A stretch of DNA of 64,000 nt from Corallococcus macrosporus. Lineage in GTDB: Bacteria; Myxococcota; Myxococcia; Myxococcales; Myxococcaceae. The stretch covers positions 1,798,001 to 1,862,000 of the forward strand of contig NZ_JAFIMU010000007.1 in the NCBI RefSeq assembly GCF_017302985.1. Direction: 5' to 3'. Shown one piece after another: positions 15,809-24,813 of this stretch (the first letter of the stretch is position 1; every line of letters begins with the position of its first letter). The notes beneath the pieces were generated by a model. That model did no database searches and was not told the origin of the DNA. It saw only the letters and a program-made list of their open reading frames with translations. The translations under genes and the position numbers were made by a program.

Positions 15809-16408
15809 TCAGCCCTCCCGGCGCTCCCGCAGCGCGCAGCCATACACCGGCGTGCCGCCACCCTCGCCGTCCTCGAGCAGCACCCGCTCCAATGCCTCAC
15901 GTCCCGGACTGTCCCCCACGTGCCCGCGCGCCACGGTGATGCCTCCGCTGAACCTCAGACGCCCATCCGCGCCGTAGAGCACCACGTGCCCGGAGGTCGT
16001 CGCGCCAAAGCGCTTCGCCTCCACGCCGTCCGGGTCGCGCAGCACCGTGACGCCCGGGATGCTCGCGGCCGTGCGCCACAGGTCACCCTGCTCCCAGCCG
16101 TCCTCCAGTCCCTCCGGCCGCAGGAACAGGACATACGCGTCCGCGCGTCCGCGGGCGTGCGCCATCACCTCCGCCAGCTCCGCCAGGCTCGCCCGCGTGC
16201 AGGTGCACTTCGGATGCGCGAGCATCACCAGCACCGGCCGCCCCGCCAGACGCGACAGCCGCGTGCCCTCCGGCCATGTCACCGTCGGCACCGGCGCGGC
16301 ACCGGGCGTGAGCGAGTACCGCGCCAGCGCCGCGACCCCCGTGCCGATGCCGCCCAACCACAGCGCTCCCGCGAGCACGAGCCAGCCGCGGGTGGAAGGT
16401 CCCTTCAT
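15809..16408 (-). CDS. RedB-like thioredoxin-fold protein
   Basis: 199 residues with one N-terminal helix (WLVLAGALWLGGIGTGVAAL, anchor or signal). The periplasmic part starts like a peroxiredoxin/thioredoxin (LAGRPVLVMLAHPKCTCTRA) but the redox site is Cys-Thr-Cys rather than C-x-x-C, and a further Cys sits near the end (VYGCALRERR). This matches proteins annotated as RedB in planctomycetes and myxobacteria. It may reduce or sense disulfides in the periplasm; function not established. Confidence 0.7.
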   Translation of the reverse strand: MKGPSTRGWLVLAGALWLGGIGTGVAALARYSLTPGAAPVPTVTWPEGTRLSRLAGRPVLVMLAHPKCTCTRASLAELAEVMAHARGRADAYVLFLRPEGLEDGWEQGDLWRTAASIPGVTVLRDPDGVEAKRFGATTSGHVVLYGADGRLRFSGGITVARGHVGDSPGREALERVLLEDGEGGGTPVYGCALRERREG

Positions 16409-16519
16409 GCCGCACGACTCCCGCGAGGTGTCCGTCCCCCCGACGCTAGCGGCTCGCGGCCCTGGAGCCCTTCCGTCCTCCAGGGCCGGGTCAGTGTCCA
16501 GCGTGCGGCAGCGGTCTGC

Positions 16520-16855
16520 TCAGCGGTGGTGCGCGTGCTGGCGCTCCGCGTGGTGCTGAAGCTGGCGCCGCGCGGCCTCGAAGGCGTCGGTGACGGCCTG
16601 GTAGGCATCCGCGTGGGCCGCGGGCTCCGTGGGCTCACGGTCCGCGATGATGTCCCTGCCCGGCACGTGCAGCTCCACGCGGACGTGGAAGCGGTGTCCC
16701 TGCGCGTGGTGGCGGTGCGGCTCCTCCACCACCACGTTGCAGCCGGTGATGCCGTCGTAGAACTGCTCCAGCTTGTCCGCCTGATCGCGGATGTGCTCGT
16801 TGAGGGTGTCGCTCGTCTCCATGCCCCGGTAGGTGATTCGCAGTGCGCGCTTCAT
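16520..16855 (-). CDS. HPF/RaiA-type ribosome hibernation factor
   Basis: 111 residues from the ATG at 16855 with GAGGCGG upstream. Short S30AE-domain protein: LRITYRGMETSDTLNEHIRD, KLEQFYDGITGCNVVVEEP, HRFHVRVELHVPGRDIIADR and ADAYQAVTDAFEAARRQL are the family pattern. It should bind the small ribosomal subunit in stationary phase. The tail is His-rich (HHAERQHAHHR). It lacks the C-terminal dimerisation domain of long HPF. It is not next to rpoN, its frequent neighbour in proteobacteria. Confidence 0.88.
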   Translation of the reverse strand: MKRALRITYRGMETSDTLNEHIRDQADKLEQFYDGITGCNVVVEEPHRHHAQGHRFHVRVELHVPGRDIIADREPTEPAAHADAYQAVTDAFEAARRQLQHHAERQHAHHR

Positions 16856-16956
16856 CGTCCGCCTCGGGTAGGGCTCCGTGCTCCGGAGCCGGTTTGAATG
16901 ACGGCATTGCATGGCCCCTGCCAACCGCGGGAACCCACTGAGACACCTATAACGGC

Positions 16957-18363
16957 TCACGGCAGCTTGCGCAGGCGGGGCAGCAGCTCCGTCACCGGGC
17001 GCCCCAGCTCCTCCGCGTCCAGGTACACCTGCACCGCGTGTCCCACGCCCTCCACGGGTTCGGCGAAATAATTGCGCTTGGTGGGCACCACCCACGCGAA
17101 ACCCGTGCGCGGCAGGACGAAGCTGGGGGCGTTGCCGTAGGTGAGGAAACCACCCGTGCGCTCGCCCACCATCGGCGCGCCGGTCGCCCGGTGCAGGGCG
17201 TAGGCGCCGCTCTCTCCCGACGACGAAGAGTCCCGATCCACCAGCACCACGATGCGCCCCGTGAAGGGCGTCTTCGCGTGGCCCTCCACGCGGCCGCTGT
17301 CGAACACGGGCCGCGAGGGCTCCGGCGTCACGGGCCACTTCGCGTGCAGGGCGTCGCGCTCCGCCTTCGCCTCCGGCGTGTCCAGCCGGCCATCCATCGC
17401 CTGCCGCTGCACGCGCGAGTTCCAGAGGAAGCACGGGTAGAACGCGCCGTGCATCCACACCTCGCCGGAGGAGAACCACGGCCCGCGCACCATCGTGTCC
17501 AGCCACTGGTACACGTAGCCGTCGTCACCGCCGCTGTTGCCGCGCAGGTCGAACACCAGCAGCTTGTGCTTGCGGTGCTTCGGCGCGTCCGCGACGAACT
17601 GGCGCAGCCCGGCCTCCGCTTCCGGCGGGCCGGAGAAGCGGCGGATGGTGATGATGCCCACGTCGCCCTTCGGCTCGTACGTATAGGTGTCCTTCGGCGC
17701 GAACTGAAGGGCCGGACGCGGAGGCCGGACCGTCAGCGGCAACGACGTGTCGCCGCACCGGAGTGTCCGGGTGTCCCCGCCGCCGCGCGCGGACACGGTG
17801 AGCCGCTGTCCCCTGGAGCCATCCGGCTTCAGCACCGGCGCCACCCGCAGCGTGTCCGCCTGCGCGCCCGTCACGGTGCTCGCGTCGCAGGACGCCAGCG
17901 TGAATCCCGGAGGCGCGTCGGCCTGGTACTCGCGGAAGGAGAGCCGTGGCTCCTCGCGCAGCATGCTCAAGAAACCGGACGGGCCGAAGTGGTTGTCCGT
18001 CAGCGCCTCGCGCACGGCGAGGGTCGGCGTGAGCACGCCGTCCTGGAAGGACACAGTGGGCCCGGACGCGGCCACCTTCGCGGCCCAGTCCTCGAAGAAG
18101 GCATCCGGCTCAAACGTGCGGTGCGCCAGCAGCTCCGGCCATCCGGAGTACGTGGTGCTCAGGAGCCGGTGCAGGAAGCGGATGTCCTCGGCCAGCGCGG
18201 CGCTGTCCATGGGCGTGGCCGGCGTGGGCTTCGGGCCCCGGTAGGCCTGGCGCAGCACGGGGCTCGCCGGGTCGTAGCAATACGCCGCGCCGGTGGTCTT
18301 CGAGTCCAGGTAGGGAGAGGGGGCCGCCGTCAGCAGGCCGCCCACGAGCAGGAAGAGATGCAT
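16957..18363 (-). CDS. S41-family (C-terminal processing) peptidase-like protein, secreted
   Basis: 468 residues with a short signal (MHLFLLVGGLLTAAP). An N-terminal helical part is followed by the S41 core: GDVGIITIRRFSGPPEAEAG, LLVFDLRGNSGGDDGYVY (the RGNxGG signature), then the nucleophile region DRDSSSSGESGAY near residue 376, and the C-terminal ERTGGFLTYGNAPSF. The Ser of SGES is probably catalytic; a Lys partner is not obvious. It has no PDZ domain. It likely cleaves peptides in the periplasm or outside. Single gene. Confidence 0.8.
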   Translation of the reverse strand: MHLFLLVGGLLTAAPSPYLDSKTTGAAYCYDPASPVLRQAYRGPKPTPATPMDSAALAEDIRFLHRLLSTTYSGWPELLAHRTFEPDAFFEDWAAKVAASGPTVSFQDGVLTPTLAVREALTDNHFGPSGFLSMLREEPRLSFREYQADAPPGFTLASCDASTVTGAQADTLRVAPVLKPDGSRGQRLTVSARGGGDTRTLRCGDTSLPLTVRPPRPALQFAPKDTYTYEPKGDVGIITIRRFSGPPEAEAGLRQFVADAPKHRKHKLLVFDLRGNSGGDDGYVYQWLDTMVRGPWFSSGEVWMHGAFYPCFLWNSRVQRQAMDGRLDTPEAKAERDALHAKWPVTPEPSRPVFDSGRVEGHAKTPFTGRIVVLVDRDSSSSGESGAYALHRATGAPMVGERTGGFLTYGNAPSFVLPRTGFAWVVPTKRNYFAEPVEGVGHAVQVYLDAEELGRPVTELLPRLRKLP

Positions 18364-18417
18364 GCATCCCAGCCTACGCCGCGGCGCCCCCCTCCATTGC
18401 CCACGTCGTCAGCCCCT

Positions 18418-19053
18418 TCAGCTCGGGGACGGGATGGGCGCGCGGCCCGGCTCCACGACCTGCGGCCCACGGCCGGGCAGCTGAACCTCGGCATCGGCGT
18501 CGGCCTGGCGCTGCTGACGCTTCGCCAGCATCTGCGCCTGCGAACGGGTGCGGTGCAGGCTCTCGCCCAGCCACTCATAGGCGCGGTGCAGGTAGAAGGA
18601 CGCGCCGCTCAGCGCGAAGATGGAGGCCACGAACCGCGTCTGACGGGGCCGCAGCGTGGCGGACATCAGGAAGGACGCGGCCACCCACGGGCTCAGGCAG
18701 AAGGGGCAGTCCAGCAGCTCACCCATCACGCGGCGGAATCCCGTGCCCCGGGCCTTCTCGCTCACCTCGCCCGCGCTGGCGTTGCCCTTGAACTGCGTGA
18801 ACGGGGCGCGCACCACCGCCGTGACCTTGTCCGCCGCCACCACCCGGGTGACGACGTGCGTGGCGGCGCCCAGCAACGCGAGGTCCGCGCCGCTGAACCG
18901 CTCGGGCAGGCTCCGCCCCGATGCCCCCATCCAGCCCAGGAAGCCCAGCACCGTCGTGCTGAAGGTCCCCAGCAAGAGGGCGTACGAGCCCAGCGGGTGG
19001 GTCTGCTCCAAGTCATAGCCTTCGAACGGCCCCGTCTCCTGAAGCGCTTTCAT
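18418..19053 (-). CDS. DUF1360 family membrane protein
   Basis: 211 residues from the ATG at 19053. The family signature LLDCPFCLSPWVA (Cys-x2-Cys-x3-Trp) sits between hydrophobic helices: ALLLGTFSTTVLGFLGW, LALLGAATHVVTRVV, VAASFLMSATL and FVASIFALSGASF. It also carries TRVVAADKVTAVVRAPFT, another DUF1360 landmark. The C-terminal ~50 residues are Gln/Ala-rich and cytosolic. Related proteins are sporulation/membrane proteins in Bacilli (YndN/YjdF-like), but function is unknown. Confidence 0.75.
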   Translation of the reverse strand: MKALQETGPFEGYDLEQTHPLGSYALLLGTFSTTVLGFLGWMGASGRSLPERFSGADLALLGAATHVVTRVVAADKVTAVVRAPFTQFKGNASAGEVSEKARGTGFRRVMGELLDCPFCLSPWVAASFLMSATLRPRQTRFVASIFALSGASFYLHRAYEWLGESLHRTRSQAQMLAKRQQRQADADAEVQLPGRGPQVVEPGRAPIPSPS

Positions 19054-19148
19054 GGGGTGCACAGCCTCCGTGACACGAAAGCTGTGCATTCCCCCCGTGC
19101 CCAAGCATCCAGGCGGGCAGGCGCGCGGGCACTCGTTCCGACGTGGCC

Positions 19149-20156
19149 CTACTCCATCAGGGTCATGTCCAGCACCGCGGCCCCACGCACGCGCCCTTCG
19201 CGCAGGGCCTGGAGCGCCTCGTTCGCGGCGGACAGGGGGAACACCTGGACCTCCGTGCGTACCGGCACGCGCGGCGCGAGCGCCAGGAAGTCCATCGCGT
19301 CCTGCCGCGTGAGGTTCGCCACCGAGCGCACCCCGCGCTCCTCCCACAGCACGGAATAGGGGAAGGACGGGATGTCACTCATGTGGATGCCGCCGCACAC
19401 CACCACCCCGCCCTTGTCCACGGCCTTGAGCGCGGCGGGCACCAGCGCGCCCACCGGAGCGAAGAGGATGGCCGCGTCCAGCGGCTCCGGCGGCAGCGTG
19501 TCCGAGCCGCCCGCCCAGACCGCGCCCAGCTCGCGCGCGAACGCCTGGCCCTTCGCGTCGCCCTCGCGCGTGAAGGCATACACCGCGCGCCCCTGGTGCC
19601 GGGCCACCTGGATGAGGATGTGCGCGGCGGCGCCAAAGCCATACAACCCCAGCCGGCCGCCCTCCCCCGCCATGCGCAGGCTGCGATACCCGATGAGCCC
19701 CGCGCACATCAGCGGCGCGGCCTCCACGTCGCGGTACAGCGCGGGCAGCGGGAAGCAGAAGCGCGCATCCGCGACGGTGTACTCCGCGAAGCCTCCGTCG
19801 AGGTCGTAGCCGGTGAAGCGCGCCGTGTCGCAGAGGTTCTCCCGGCCGGAGCGGCAGAAGCGGCACTGCCCGCAGCTCCACCCCAGCCACGGCACGCCCA
19901 CGCGGGTCCCGGGAGCGAAGCCCTCCACCCGCGCGCCCGCCGCCGCCACCGTGGCCACGATTTCGTGGCCCGGCACCAGCGGCAGCTTCGGGCGCGTCAG
20001 CTCTCCATCCACCACGTGCAGGTCGGTGCGGCACACCGCGCAGGCCCGCACCTTCAACAGCACCTGCTCCGGCCCGGGCTCGGGAATGGGCCGGTGCTCC
20101 AACCGCAGGCGCGCGCCGGGTGCGTCGAGCACCATTGCCCGCATGGTCTCCGCCAT
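19149..20156 (-). CDS. zinc-dependent alcohol dehydrogenase (AdhP-like)
   Basis: 335 residues of the medium-chain dehydrogenase family. Catalytic zinc ligands: Cys in ACAVCRTDLH, His-Glu in VPGHEIVATV. The structural zinc has four Cys (CGQCRFCRSGRENLC). The Rossmann motif is GGRLGLYGFGAAAHIL (GxGxxA-like). The sequence resembles the broad zinc-dependent alcohol dehydrogenase family often found next to stress genes. It oxidises or reduces small alcohols/aldehydes with NAD(P). Solo gene. Confidence 0.9.
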   Translation of the reverse strand: MAETMRAMVLDAPGARLRLEHRPIPEPGPEQVLLKVRACAVCRTDLHVVDGELTRPKLPLVPGHEIVATVAAAGARVEGFAPGTRVGVPWLGWSCGQCRFCRSGRENLCDTARFTGYDLDGGFAEYTVADARFCFPLPALYRDVEAAPLMCAGLIGYRSLRMAGEGGRLGLYGFGAAAHILIQVARHQGRAVYAFTREGDAKGQAFARELGAVWAGGSDTLPPEPLDAAILFAPVGALVPAALKAVDKGGVVVCGGIHMSDIPSFPYSVLWEERGVRSVANLTRQDAMDFLALAPRVPVRTEVQVFPLSAANEALQALREGRVRGAAVLDMTLME

Positions 20157-20211
20157 GGCCCGCCTGCCTCCCCACCCGTGCCATCCACGGGTGTTGAGGA
20201 CAAGCTAGTCA

Positions 20212-21054
20212 TCAGTGCCAGTTGACCCGGCCGCTGCCGGTGACGCGGACCTGCGTGGACAGCGCGTGGCCGTACAGGTCCACGTTCCCCGACGAGTCGA
20301 GCGTGATGGCCGCCCCGCCCCCGTCCACGTACGCGGTCATGGTCCCCGCGCCCCGCGACGTGAGGTTCACGTCAACGGCCTTGAGGCCCGACGCTCCGAT
20401 GCCACCGCTGCCGTCCAGCCAGGCATCGAGCCGGTTGGTGACTCCCGTGAGCGTCATGAAGCCGGAGCCATCCACCCGGGCGCGCACGTGCTTCGCGGAG
20501 CCCGCCCACTTCAGGTCCCCGGAGCCCGTCTGCACCAGGTCCCCCCACTCCGCCAGGCCCTCACCGGCCGAGCACAGCTCCATGTTGCCGGAGCCGCTGA
20601 GCTTGGCCTCCAGGGTGCGCACGCCGCCGCAGAAGCTCAGCGAGCCGGAGCCCTTCGCCACCAGCTTCACGTCCTCCTTCACGTGCTCGAAGCCCTCCAC
20701 GCGCACGGAGCCGGAGCCGTCCTGTGTCGCGCCCACCATGCGCGGCACGAGGATTTCGACCCGCGCCGCGCCCCGGGGCTCGAACGAGCCGTCCGTCTCG
20801 ATGACGAGCGTGCTGCCCGGCGACACGAAGGTGCGCACGCGGTGCTGGAGGTTCTCATCCAGCGTGACCTTCACGTCCGGCGCCTCGCCCTCGCGCACCA
20901 CCACCTCCAGCGAGCCCCGGTTCTCCACGGTGAGGAAGTCCGTCACCGCGCGCGTCTGCGTGACGGTGTTGCCATCCCCCTGCTGCTCGTCGGTGAAGTA
21001 GCAGCCGGACATCAGGCCCGCGCCGAGCGCGGCCATCCCCAAACGGTTCCACAT
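20212..21054 (-). CDS. GIN-domain (DUF2807) lipoprotein
   Basis: 280 residues; lipoprotein signal with lipobox LMSGC. The mature part is a right-handed beta-helix-like GIN domain: repeated strands with Gly/Ser turns (DGSGSVRVEGF, KGSGSLSFCGG, SGSGNMELCSA, TGSGDLKWAG, DGSGFMTLTG, DGSGGIGASG, SSGNVDLYG, TGSGRVNWH). Such proteins are surface or periplasmic and are thought to bind polymers or act as adhesin heads. It follows the surface-repeat gene at 21088 by 33 bases, so they probably form an operon. Confidence 0.85.
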   Translation of the reverse strand: MWNRLGMAALGAGLMSGCYFTDEQQGDGNTVTQTRAVTDFLTVENRGSLEVVVREGEAPDVKVTLDENLQHRVRTFVSPGSTLVIETDGSFEPRGAARVEILVPRMVGATQDGSGSVRVEGFEHVKEDVKLVAKGSGSLSFCGGVRTLEAKLSGSGNMELCSAGEGLAEWGDLVQTGSGDLKWAGSAKHVRARVDGSGFMTLTGVTNRLDAWLDGSGGIGASGLKAVDVNLTSRGAGTMTAYVDGGGAAITLDSSGNVDLYGHALSTQVRVTGSGRVNWH

Positions 21055-21087
21055 GGTTCCCTCCCTGACTTCGAATCGAATGCCGCG

Positions 21088-22515
21088 TTAGAGCTGCACG
21101 CCCAGCAGGACGCCCGGCCACACGCGCACGGTGGTGCTGCCGTTGTCGGAGACGCTGCGCCACTCCGGCCCGATGCCCAGCTCCTCCCAGCGGTCCCCGT
21201 TGTCCCAGGTCACGAGCGTGTTGCCGGTGACGCCGCCGATGAGCGCGAACCGCTTCGCCACCTGCCAGCCCGCCACCAGCCGCAACTGTCCCAGCACGTT
21301 CAGCCCGTCGCCATCGCGGAAGAGGTTTTCCGCGTGGACGCTGCTGCCAATGACGTCCAGGTCGAAGAACAATGACCCCGCGGGGATGTGCGCGCCGAAG
21401 CCCGCGCCCGCCACGTAGCGCCGGCGGTGCGTGTCCGTGCCCGGGTTGAAGCCCAGCGTCAGCAGCGTGTGGAAGTGCCGGCCGCCGAACTTCACCGCGA
21501 CGTTGGTGTACGCGACGTCGCTGGCCCACAACTGCAGGTGGGCCTGGCCGTTGCCAATGAAGCTGAGCAGGCCCACGGCCTCGCCCTGGGACTCGCGAGC
21601 CACGTTGATCAACCCGAGCTGGAGGCCGTCCGCCTTGCCCGCGATGTTGACGAGCCCCACCTGCGCGCCGGACACGTCCCCGCCGATGTTGAGCAGCGAC
21701 AACTGCGCGCCCTCCATCCGGCCCGCGTAGTTGAGCCCCGAGGACGCCTGGAGGCCCGACATCGACTGGGCGATGTTCGCGCCCGCCGCAGCCTGCACGC
21801 CCTTGAACGACGCCGTCGCGATGTTCGCCCCCGCCGCGAACTGGCCGCCCACGCCGCCCGAGCCCGCGATGTTCGCGCCCACGGAGAACTGGCCGCCGGA
21901 CAGCGCGCCCCCGGCCACGTTGCCGCCCACCGCGAACTGGCCCGCCGCCGCGGCGCCCTTCGCCACGTTGAGGCCCACCGCGGCCTGGATACCCTCCAGG
22001 TCGCCCGTGACGACGTTGCCTCCCACGGCGAACTGCGCGCCGGACGCGGGACCGCGCACCACGTTGGCCCCCAGCGTGAGCTGCGCGCCGGACAGCTCGC
22101 CCTGCCAGTTGGCGCCCAGCGACATCGCCATGCCGTCCACCCGCTTCGCATGCGTGCCCAGCGCACCGAGCGCGAACGTGGTCACCAGCCGCTCCGTGGC
22201 CGTGCCCGCGGTGCTCACGTGCGGCATGGCCATCAGCACCGCCGGGACGTGGATCTCCTCCGTGTCCGAGCGCTGCTGGACCCCGGCCGCGGGCTTCACG
22301 GGCTCGCCGCCCGTCGCGGCCTCCACGAGGGGCGCGGGGGACAGCGCGGCGACCGGGGCCGCGATGGCCGGGGCCGCCTCCGGAGCGGGGGCCGCCTGCA
22401 CGGGCGCCGGGTGCGGCTCCGCGACGGCGGTCCCTTCCGTCCGCTCCTCGGCTCCGGCCGCTCCCGCCGCCACCGCGACCATCACCCCGACACACACCGC
22501 GACCTTGCGCTTCAT
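21088..22515 (-). CDS. surface repeat protein (LA_2272-like)
   Basis: 475 residues from the ATG at 22515 with a clear Sec signal (MKRKVAVCVGVMVAVAAGAAGA). A Pro/Ala linker (~25-85) leads to ~14 tandem short beta repeats of pattern GGNVVxGxLxGxQxAVGxNVA and later VGLVNIAGKADGLQLGLINV, as in Leptospira LA_2272-type surface repeats. The C-terminal third resembles an outer-membrane strand pattern (HFHTLLTLGFNPG, RLVAGWQVAKRFALIGG, GVLLGVQL ending). Probably in the outer membrane. First gene of a pair with the GIN lipoprotein. Confidence 0.7.
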   Translation of the reverse strand: MKRKVAVCVGVMVAVAAGAAGAEERTEGTAVAEPHPAPVQAAPAPEAAPAIAAPVAALSPAPLVEAATGGEPVKPAAGVQQRSDTEEIHVPAVLMAMPHVSTAGTATERLVTTFALGALGTHAKRVDGMAMSLGANWQGELSGAQLTLGANVVRGPASGAQFAVGGNVVTGDLEGIQAAVGLNVAKGAAAAGQFAVGGNVAGGALSGGQFSVGANIAGSGGVGGQFAAGANIATASFKGVQAAAGANIAQSMSGLQASSGLNYAGRMEGAQLSLLNIGGDVSGAQVGLVNIAGKADGLQLGLINVARESQGEAVGLLSFIGNGQAHLQLWASDVAYTNVAVKFGGRHFHTLLTLGFNPGTDTHRRRYVAGAGFGAHIPAGSLFFDLDVIGSSVHAENLFRDGDGLNVLGQLRLVAGWQVAKRFALIGGVTGNTLVTWDNGDRWEELGIGPEWRSVSDNGSTTVRVWPGVLLGVQL

Positions 22516-22641
22516 CGCCTGGACCTTCCTCAAAAAGGGATTCGGCGAAGGGAACACCGGTGCCTTCCAGAACTGTCACCTGCCCGTCTTCGCCCCCCGC
22601 GAATCCCGGTGCCCGGCCCTGCCGGCCGCTACGCTTCCCCC

Positions 22642-23574
22642 ATGTCCCGTCCCCCTCCTCCTTCCCGCCGCGAGGTCCTGGTGGCGGGCATCGGCGCCGC
22701 GCTCGCGCCGTCCGTCTCCGCCCTCGCCCAGGCTCCGGCTCCAGGTCCCCGCATGCTCACCCGTCCCATCCCCAGCTCCGGTGAAGCCCTGCCCGTCATC
22801 GGCATGGGCACCTGGCAGACCTTCGACGTCGGCGGCGCCGCGAACGAACGCGCGCCCCTGGCCCAGGTCCTCCAGAAGTTCTTCGCCTCGGGGGCGCGGC
22901 TCATCGACTCCTCTCCCATGTACGGCCGCTCAGAAGCCGTCGTGGGCGACCTGCTCAAGCAGTCCGGCCAGGAGAAGACCCCGTTCCTCGCCACCAAGGT
23001 CTGGACGCGCGGCAAGGCGGAAGGGGCGGCGCAGATAGCAGCCTCCCTCCAGAAGATGGGCCACGGCCGCATGGACCTGATGCAGGTGCACAACCTGCTG
23101 GACGTGGACGTGCACCTGCCGGTGCTGCGGGAGATGAAGGCCGCGAAGAAGCTCCGCTACGTGGGCGTCACCCACTACCAGCGCGGCGCCTTCGACGACC
23201 TGGAGAAGCACATCAAGGGCAGCAAGCTGGACTTCGTGCAGCTGCCCTACTCGCTGGCGATGCGCGACGCCGAAGCGCGCCTGCTGCCCGCGGCGAAGGA
23301 GCACGGCGTCGCGGTGCTGGTCATGGAGCCGTTCGACAAGGGCAACCTCTTCCGCAAGATGAAGGGCAAGCCCCTGCCGGACTGGGCCTCGGAGTTCGAC
23401 TGCACCAGTTGGGCCCAGTTCTTCCTCAAGTTCATCCTGGGCCACCCCGCCGTGAACTGCCCCATCCCCGCCACGTCCGACCCCGCCCACCTGGAGGACA
23501 ACGTGAAGGCGGGCTTCGGACGGCTCCCCGACGACAAGCTGCGCGCGCGGATGGTGAAGCTCTTCGAGTCCTGA
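22642..23574 (+). CDS. aldo/keto reductase with Tat-like signal
   Basis: 310 residues from the ATG at 22642. The N-terminus PPPPSRREVLVAGIGAAL... resembles a twin-arginine signal with an Arg-Arg pair and an Ala-rich core ending near SALAQA, so it is probably exported folded. Aldo/keto reductase tetrad: Asp and Tyr in LIDSSPMYGRSE, Lys in FLATKVWTRG, His in MQVHNLLDVDVH. Exported members of this family may use a periplasmic cofactor or be residual; the NADPH-binding C-terminus (CPIPATSDPAHLEDNVKAG) is intact. It is divergent from the surface-repeat gene. Confidence 0.85.
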   Translation: MSRPPPPSRREVLVAGIGAALAPSVSALAQAPAPGPRMLTRPIPSSGEALPVIGMGTWQTFDVGGAANERAPLAQVLQKFFASGARLIDSSPMYGRSEAVVGDLLKQSGQEKTPFLATKVWTRGKAEGAAQIAASLQKMGHGRMDLMQVHNLLDVDVHLPVLREMKAAKKLRYVGVTHYQRGAFDDLEKHIKGSKLDFVQLPYSLAMRDAEARLLPAAKEHGVAVLVMEPFDKGNLFRKMKGKPLPDWASEFDCTSWAQFFLKFILGHPAVNCPIPATSDPAHLEDNVKAGFGRLPDDKLRARMVKLFES

Positions 23575-23577
23575 CTA

Positions 23578-24072
23578 CTAGAGGTCAGGAGACGGCGTGT
23601 AGCGCAGCTCTCCGCTCGGCTCCAGCACCAGCCCGGTGCCGGGCTCGCCGGCCTCGTCGTCGCGGCCCACCTCCAGCACGCCCTCCTCCGCGTCCCACTG
23701 GCCCAGGTAGTACTCACCGCCCGCGGCCATGCACGCGCGGCCCTCGGACACCACCGTCTCCACCACTTCCTTCTTGTCGCTGGTGAGCCGGAAGAGCGTC
23801 CACGTCTTGCCGTCCTCGCGGAAGCCCTTCACCAGGTCCGCCAGCTCCTCGTCGCGAGGCGTGCCACCGGCCGTCTCCTCGCGCTTCCACTGACGCGGCT
23901 CCTTCGCCGGCTGCGTCTGGTGCCACGCCCGCGCCAGCTCCAGCAACTTCTGCTGGGCCCCGTCCTGGAGCGCGTGCATCGCGTCCGGCAGCTCGATCTC
24001 CTCCAGCGCCAGCAGCGCCGTCTCCAGCTGCAGCGCCTTCAAGCTCCACTCGTTCCACGCGGTCTTCAGCAT
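23578..24072 (-). CDS. conserved hypothetical protein
   Basis: 164 residues with no signal or membrane helix. The N-terminal half is helical and Leu/Glu/Gln-rich (NEWSLKALQLETALLALEE, LLELARAWHQTQP). The C-terminal half alternates like a beta domain (GKTWTLFRLTSDKKEVVE, GRACMAAGGEYYLGQWDAEE, LVLEPSGELRYTP). I do not recognise a family. Its stop lies three bases from that of the exported reductase (convergent). Confidence 0.65.
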   Translation of the reverse strand: MLKTAWNEWSLKALQLETALLALEEIELPDAMHALQDGAQQKLLELARAWHQTQPAKEPRQWKREETAGGTPRDEELADLVKGFREDGKTWTLFRLTSDKKEVVETVVSEGRACMAAGGEYYLGQWDAEEGVLEVGRDDEAGEPGTGLVLEPSGELRYTPSPDL

Positions 24073-24238
24073 CCGTGTCGCTCCCGGCCGTCACGCCTCG
24101 TGCCCAGGGGGGAACAAGCGGGCTGGCCCGGCACGCCCCCTATCACACGCCCGGCTGCCCTGGTGCCGACCCGCCCGCACGGACGGTGTTCCCCGACGGA
24201 GCGCTGCCTACCTTCAACCCCCAAGGGGAGGCGAGCAC

Positions 24239-24760
24239 ATGACGACGACGACGAAGAGTCCGCAGGACGTGGTGGAACACCTGGGCAAGCTCATCCACGG
24301 CATCAGGGTCGCGATGATGACCACCGTGGACACCGACGGCAGCCTGCGCAGCCGTCCGATGTGGACCTACGACAAGGACTTCGACGGAGAGCTGTGGTTC
24401 TTCACCAACGACCACACCCACAAGGTGGACGAGGTGCAGAAGGACCACCACGTCAGCCTCGCGTACTCGGACCCCACGCGGGACAGGTACGTGTCCGTCA
24501 GCGGCCGCTGCGCGCTGATCCACGACAAGGCCAAGGCGAAGGAGCTGTGGAACCCGTCCCTCAAGGCCTGGTTCCCCCAGGGCCTGGATGATCCGAACCT
24601 CGCCCTCTTGCGCGTCTCCGTCGAGAAGGCCGAGTACTGGGATACGCCCAACAGCAAGATGGTCCAGCTGGTCGGGTTCGTGAAAGCCGTCCTCACCGGC
24701 GAGAAGTACCACCCGGGCGACAACCAGAAGCTCGACCGGGGCGCCCCCCGCCACAACTGA
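24239..24760 (+). CDS. pyridoxamine-5'-phosphate-oxidase-like FMN protein (general stress protein 26 type)
   Basis: 173 residues; ATG with GGGGAGG upstream. Split-barrel flavin-binding fold of the stress protein 26 group: IHGIRVAMMTTVDTDGSLRS, RPMWTYDKDFDGELWFFT, VSLAYSDPTRDRYVSVSG, WNPSLKAWFPQGLDDPNL, VEKAEYWDTPNSKMVQLVG. These bind FMN or F420-like flavins and occur in stress responses; it is not the PdxH enzyme itself. Monocistronic, with a hairpin after it. Confidence 0.9.
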   Translation: MTTTTKSPQDVVEHLGKLIHGIRVAMMTTVDTDGSLRSRPMWTYDKDFDGELWFFTNDHTHKVDEVQKDHHVSLAYSDPTRDRYVSVSGRCALIHDKAKAKELWNPSLKAWFPQGLDDPNLALLRVSVEKAEYWDTPNSKMVQLVGFVKAVLTGEKYHPGDNQKLDRGAPRHN

Positions 24761-24778
24761 CCGGGCACCCGAACGGGG

Positions 24779-24796
24779 CCGCCGGAAGGCCGGCGG
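24779..24796 (+). terminator. GC hairpin after the stress flavoprotein gene
   Basis: Perfect arms CCGCCGG (24779-24785) and CCGGCGG (24790-24796), loop AAGG, 18 bases after the stop codon. No U-run follows (TTCCC), so it is a likely but not strong intrinsic terminator. Confidence 0.5.
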
Positions 24797-24813
24797 TTCC
24801 CACGCTCTCAAAA

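Noticed and set aside
21088-22515. CRISPR array suspected because of regular repeats
   Set aside because: The periodicity is at protein level (beta repeats in the surface protein), without identical direct DNA repeats separated by unique spacers. No CRISPR array or cas gene was seen anywhere in the window.
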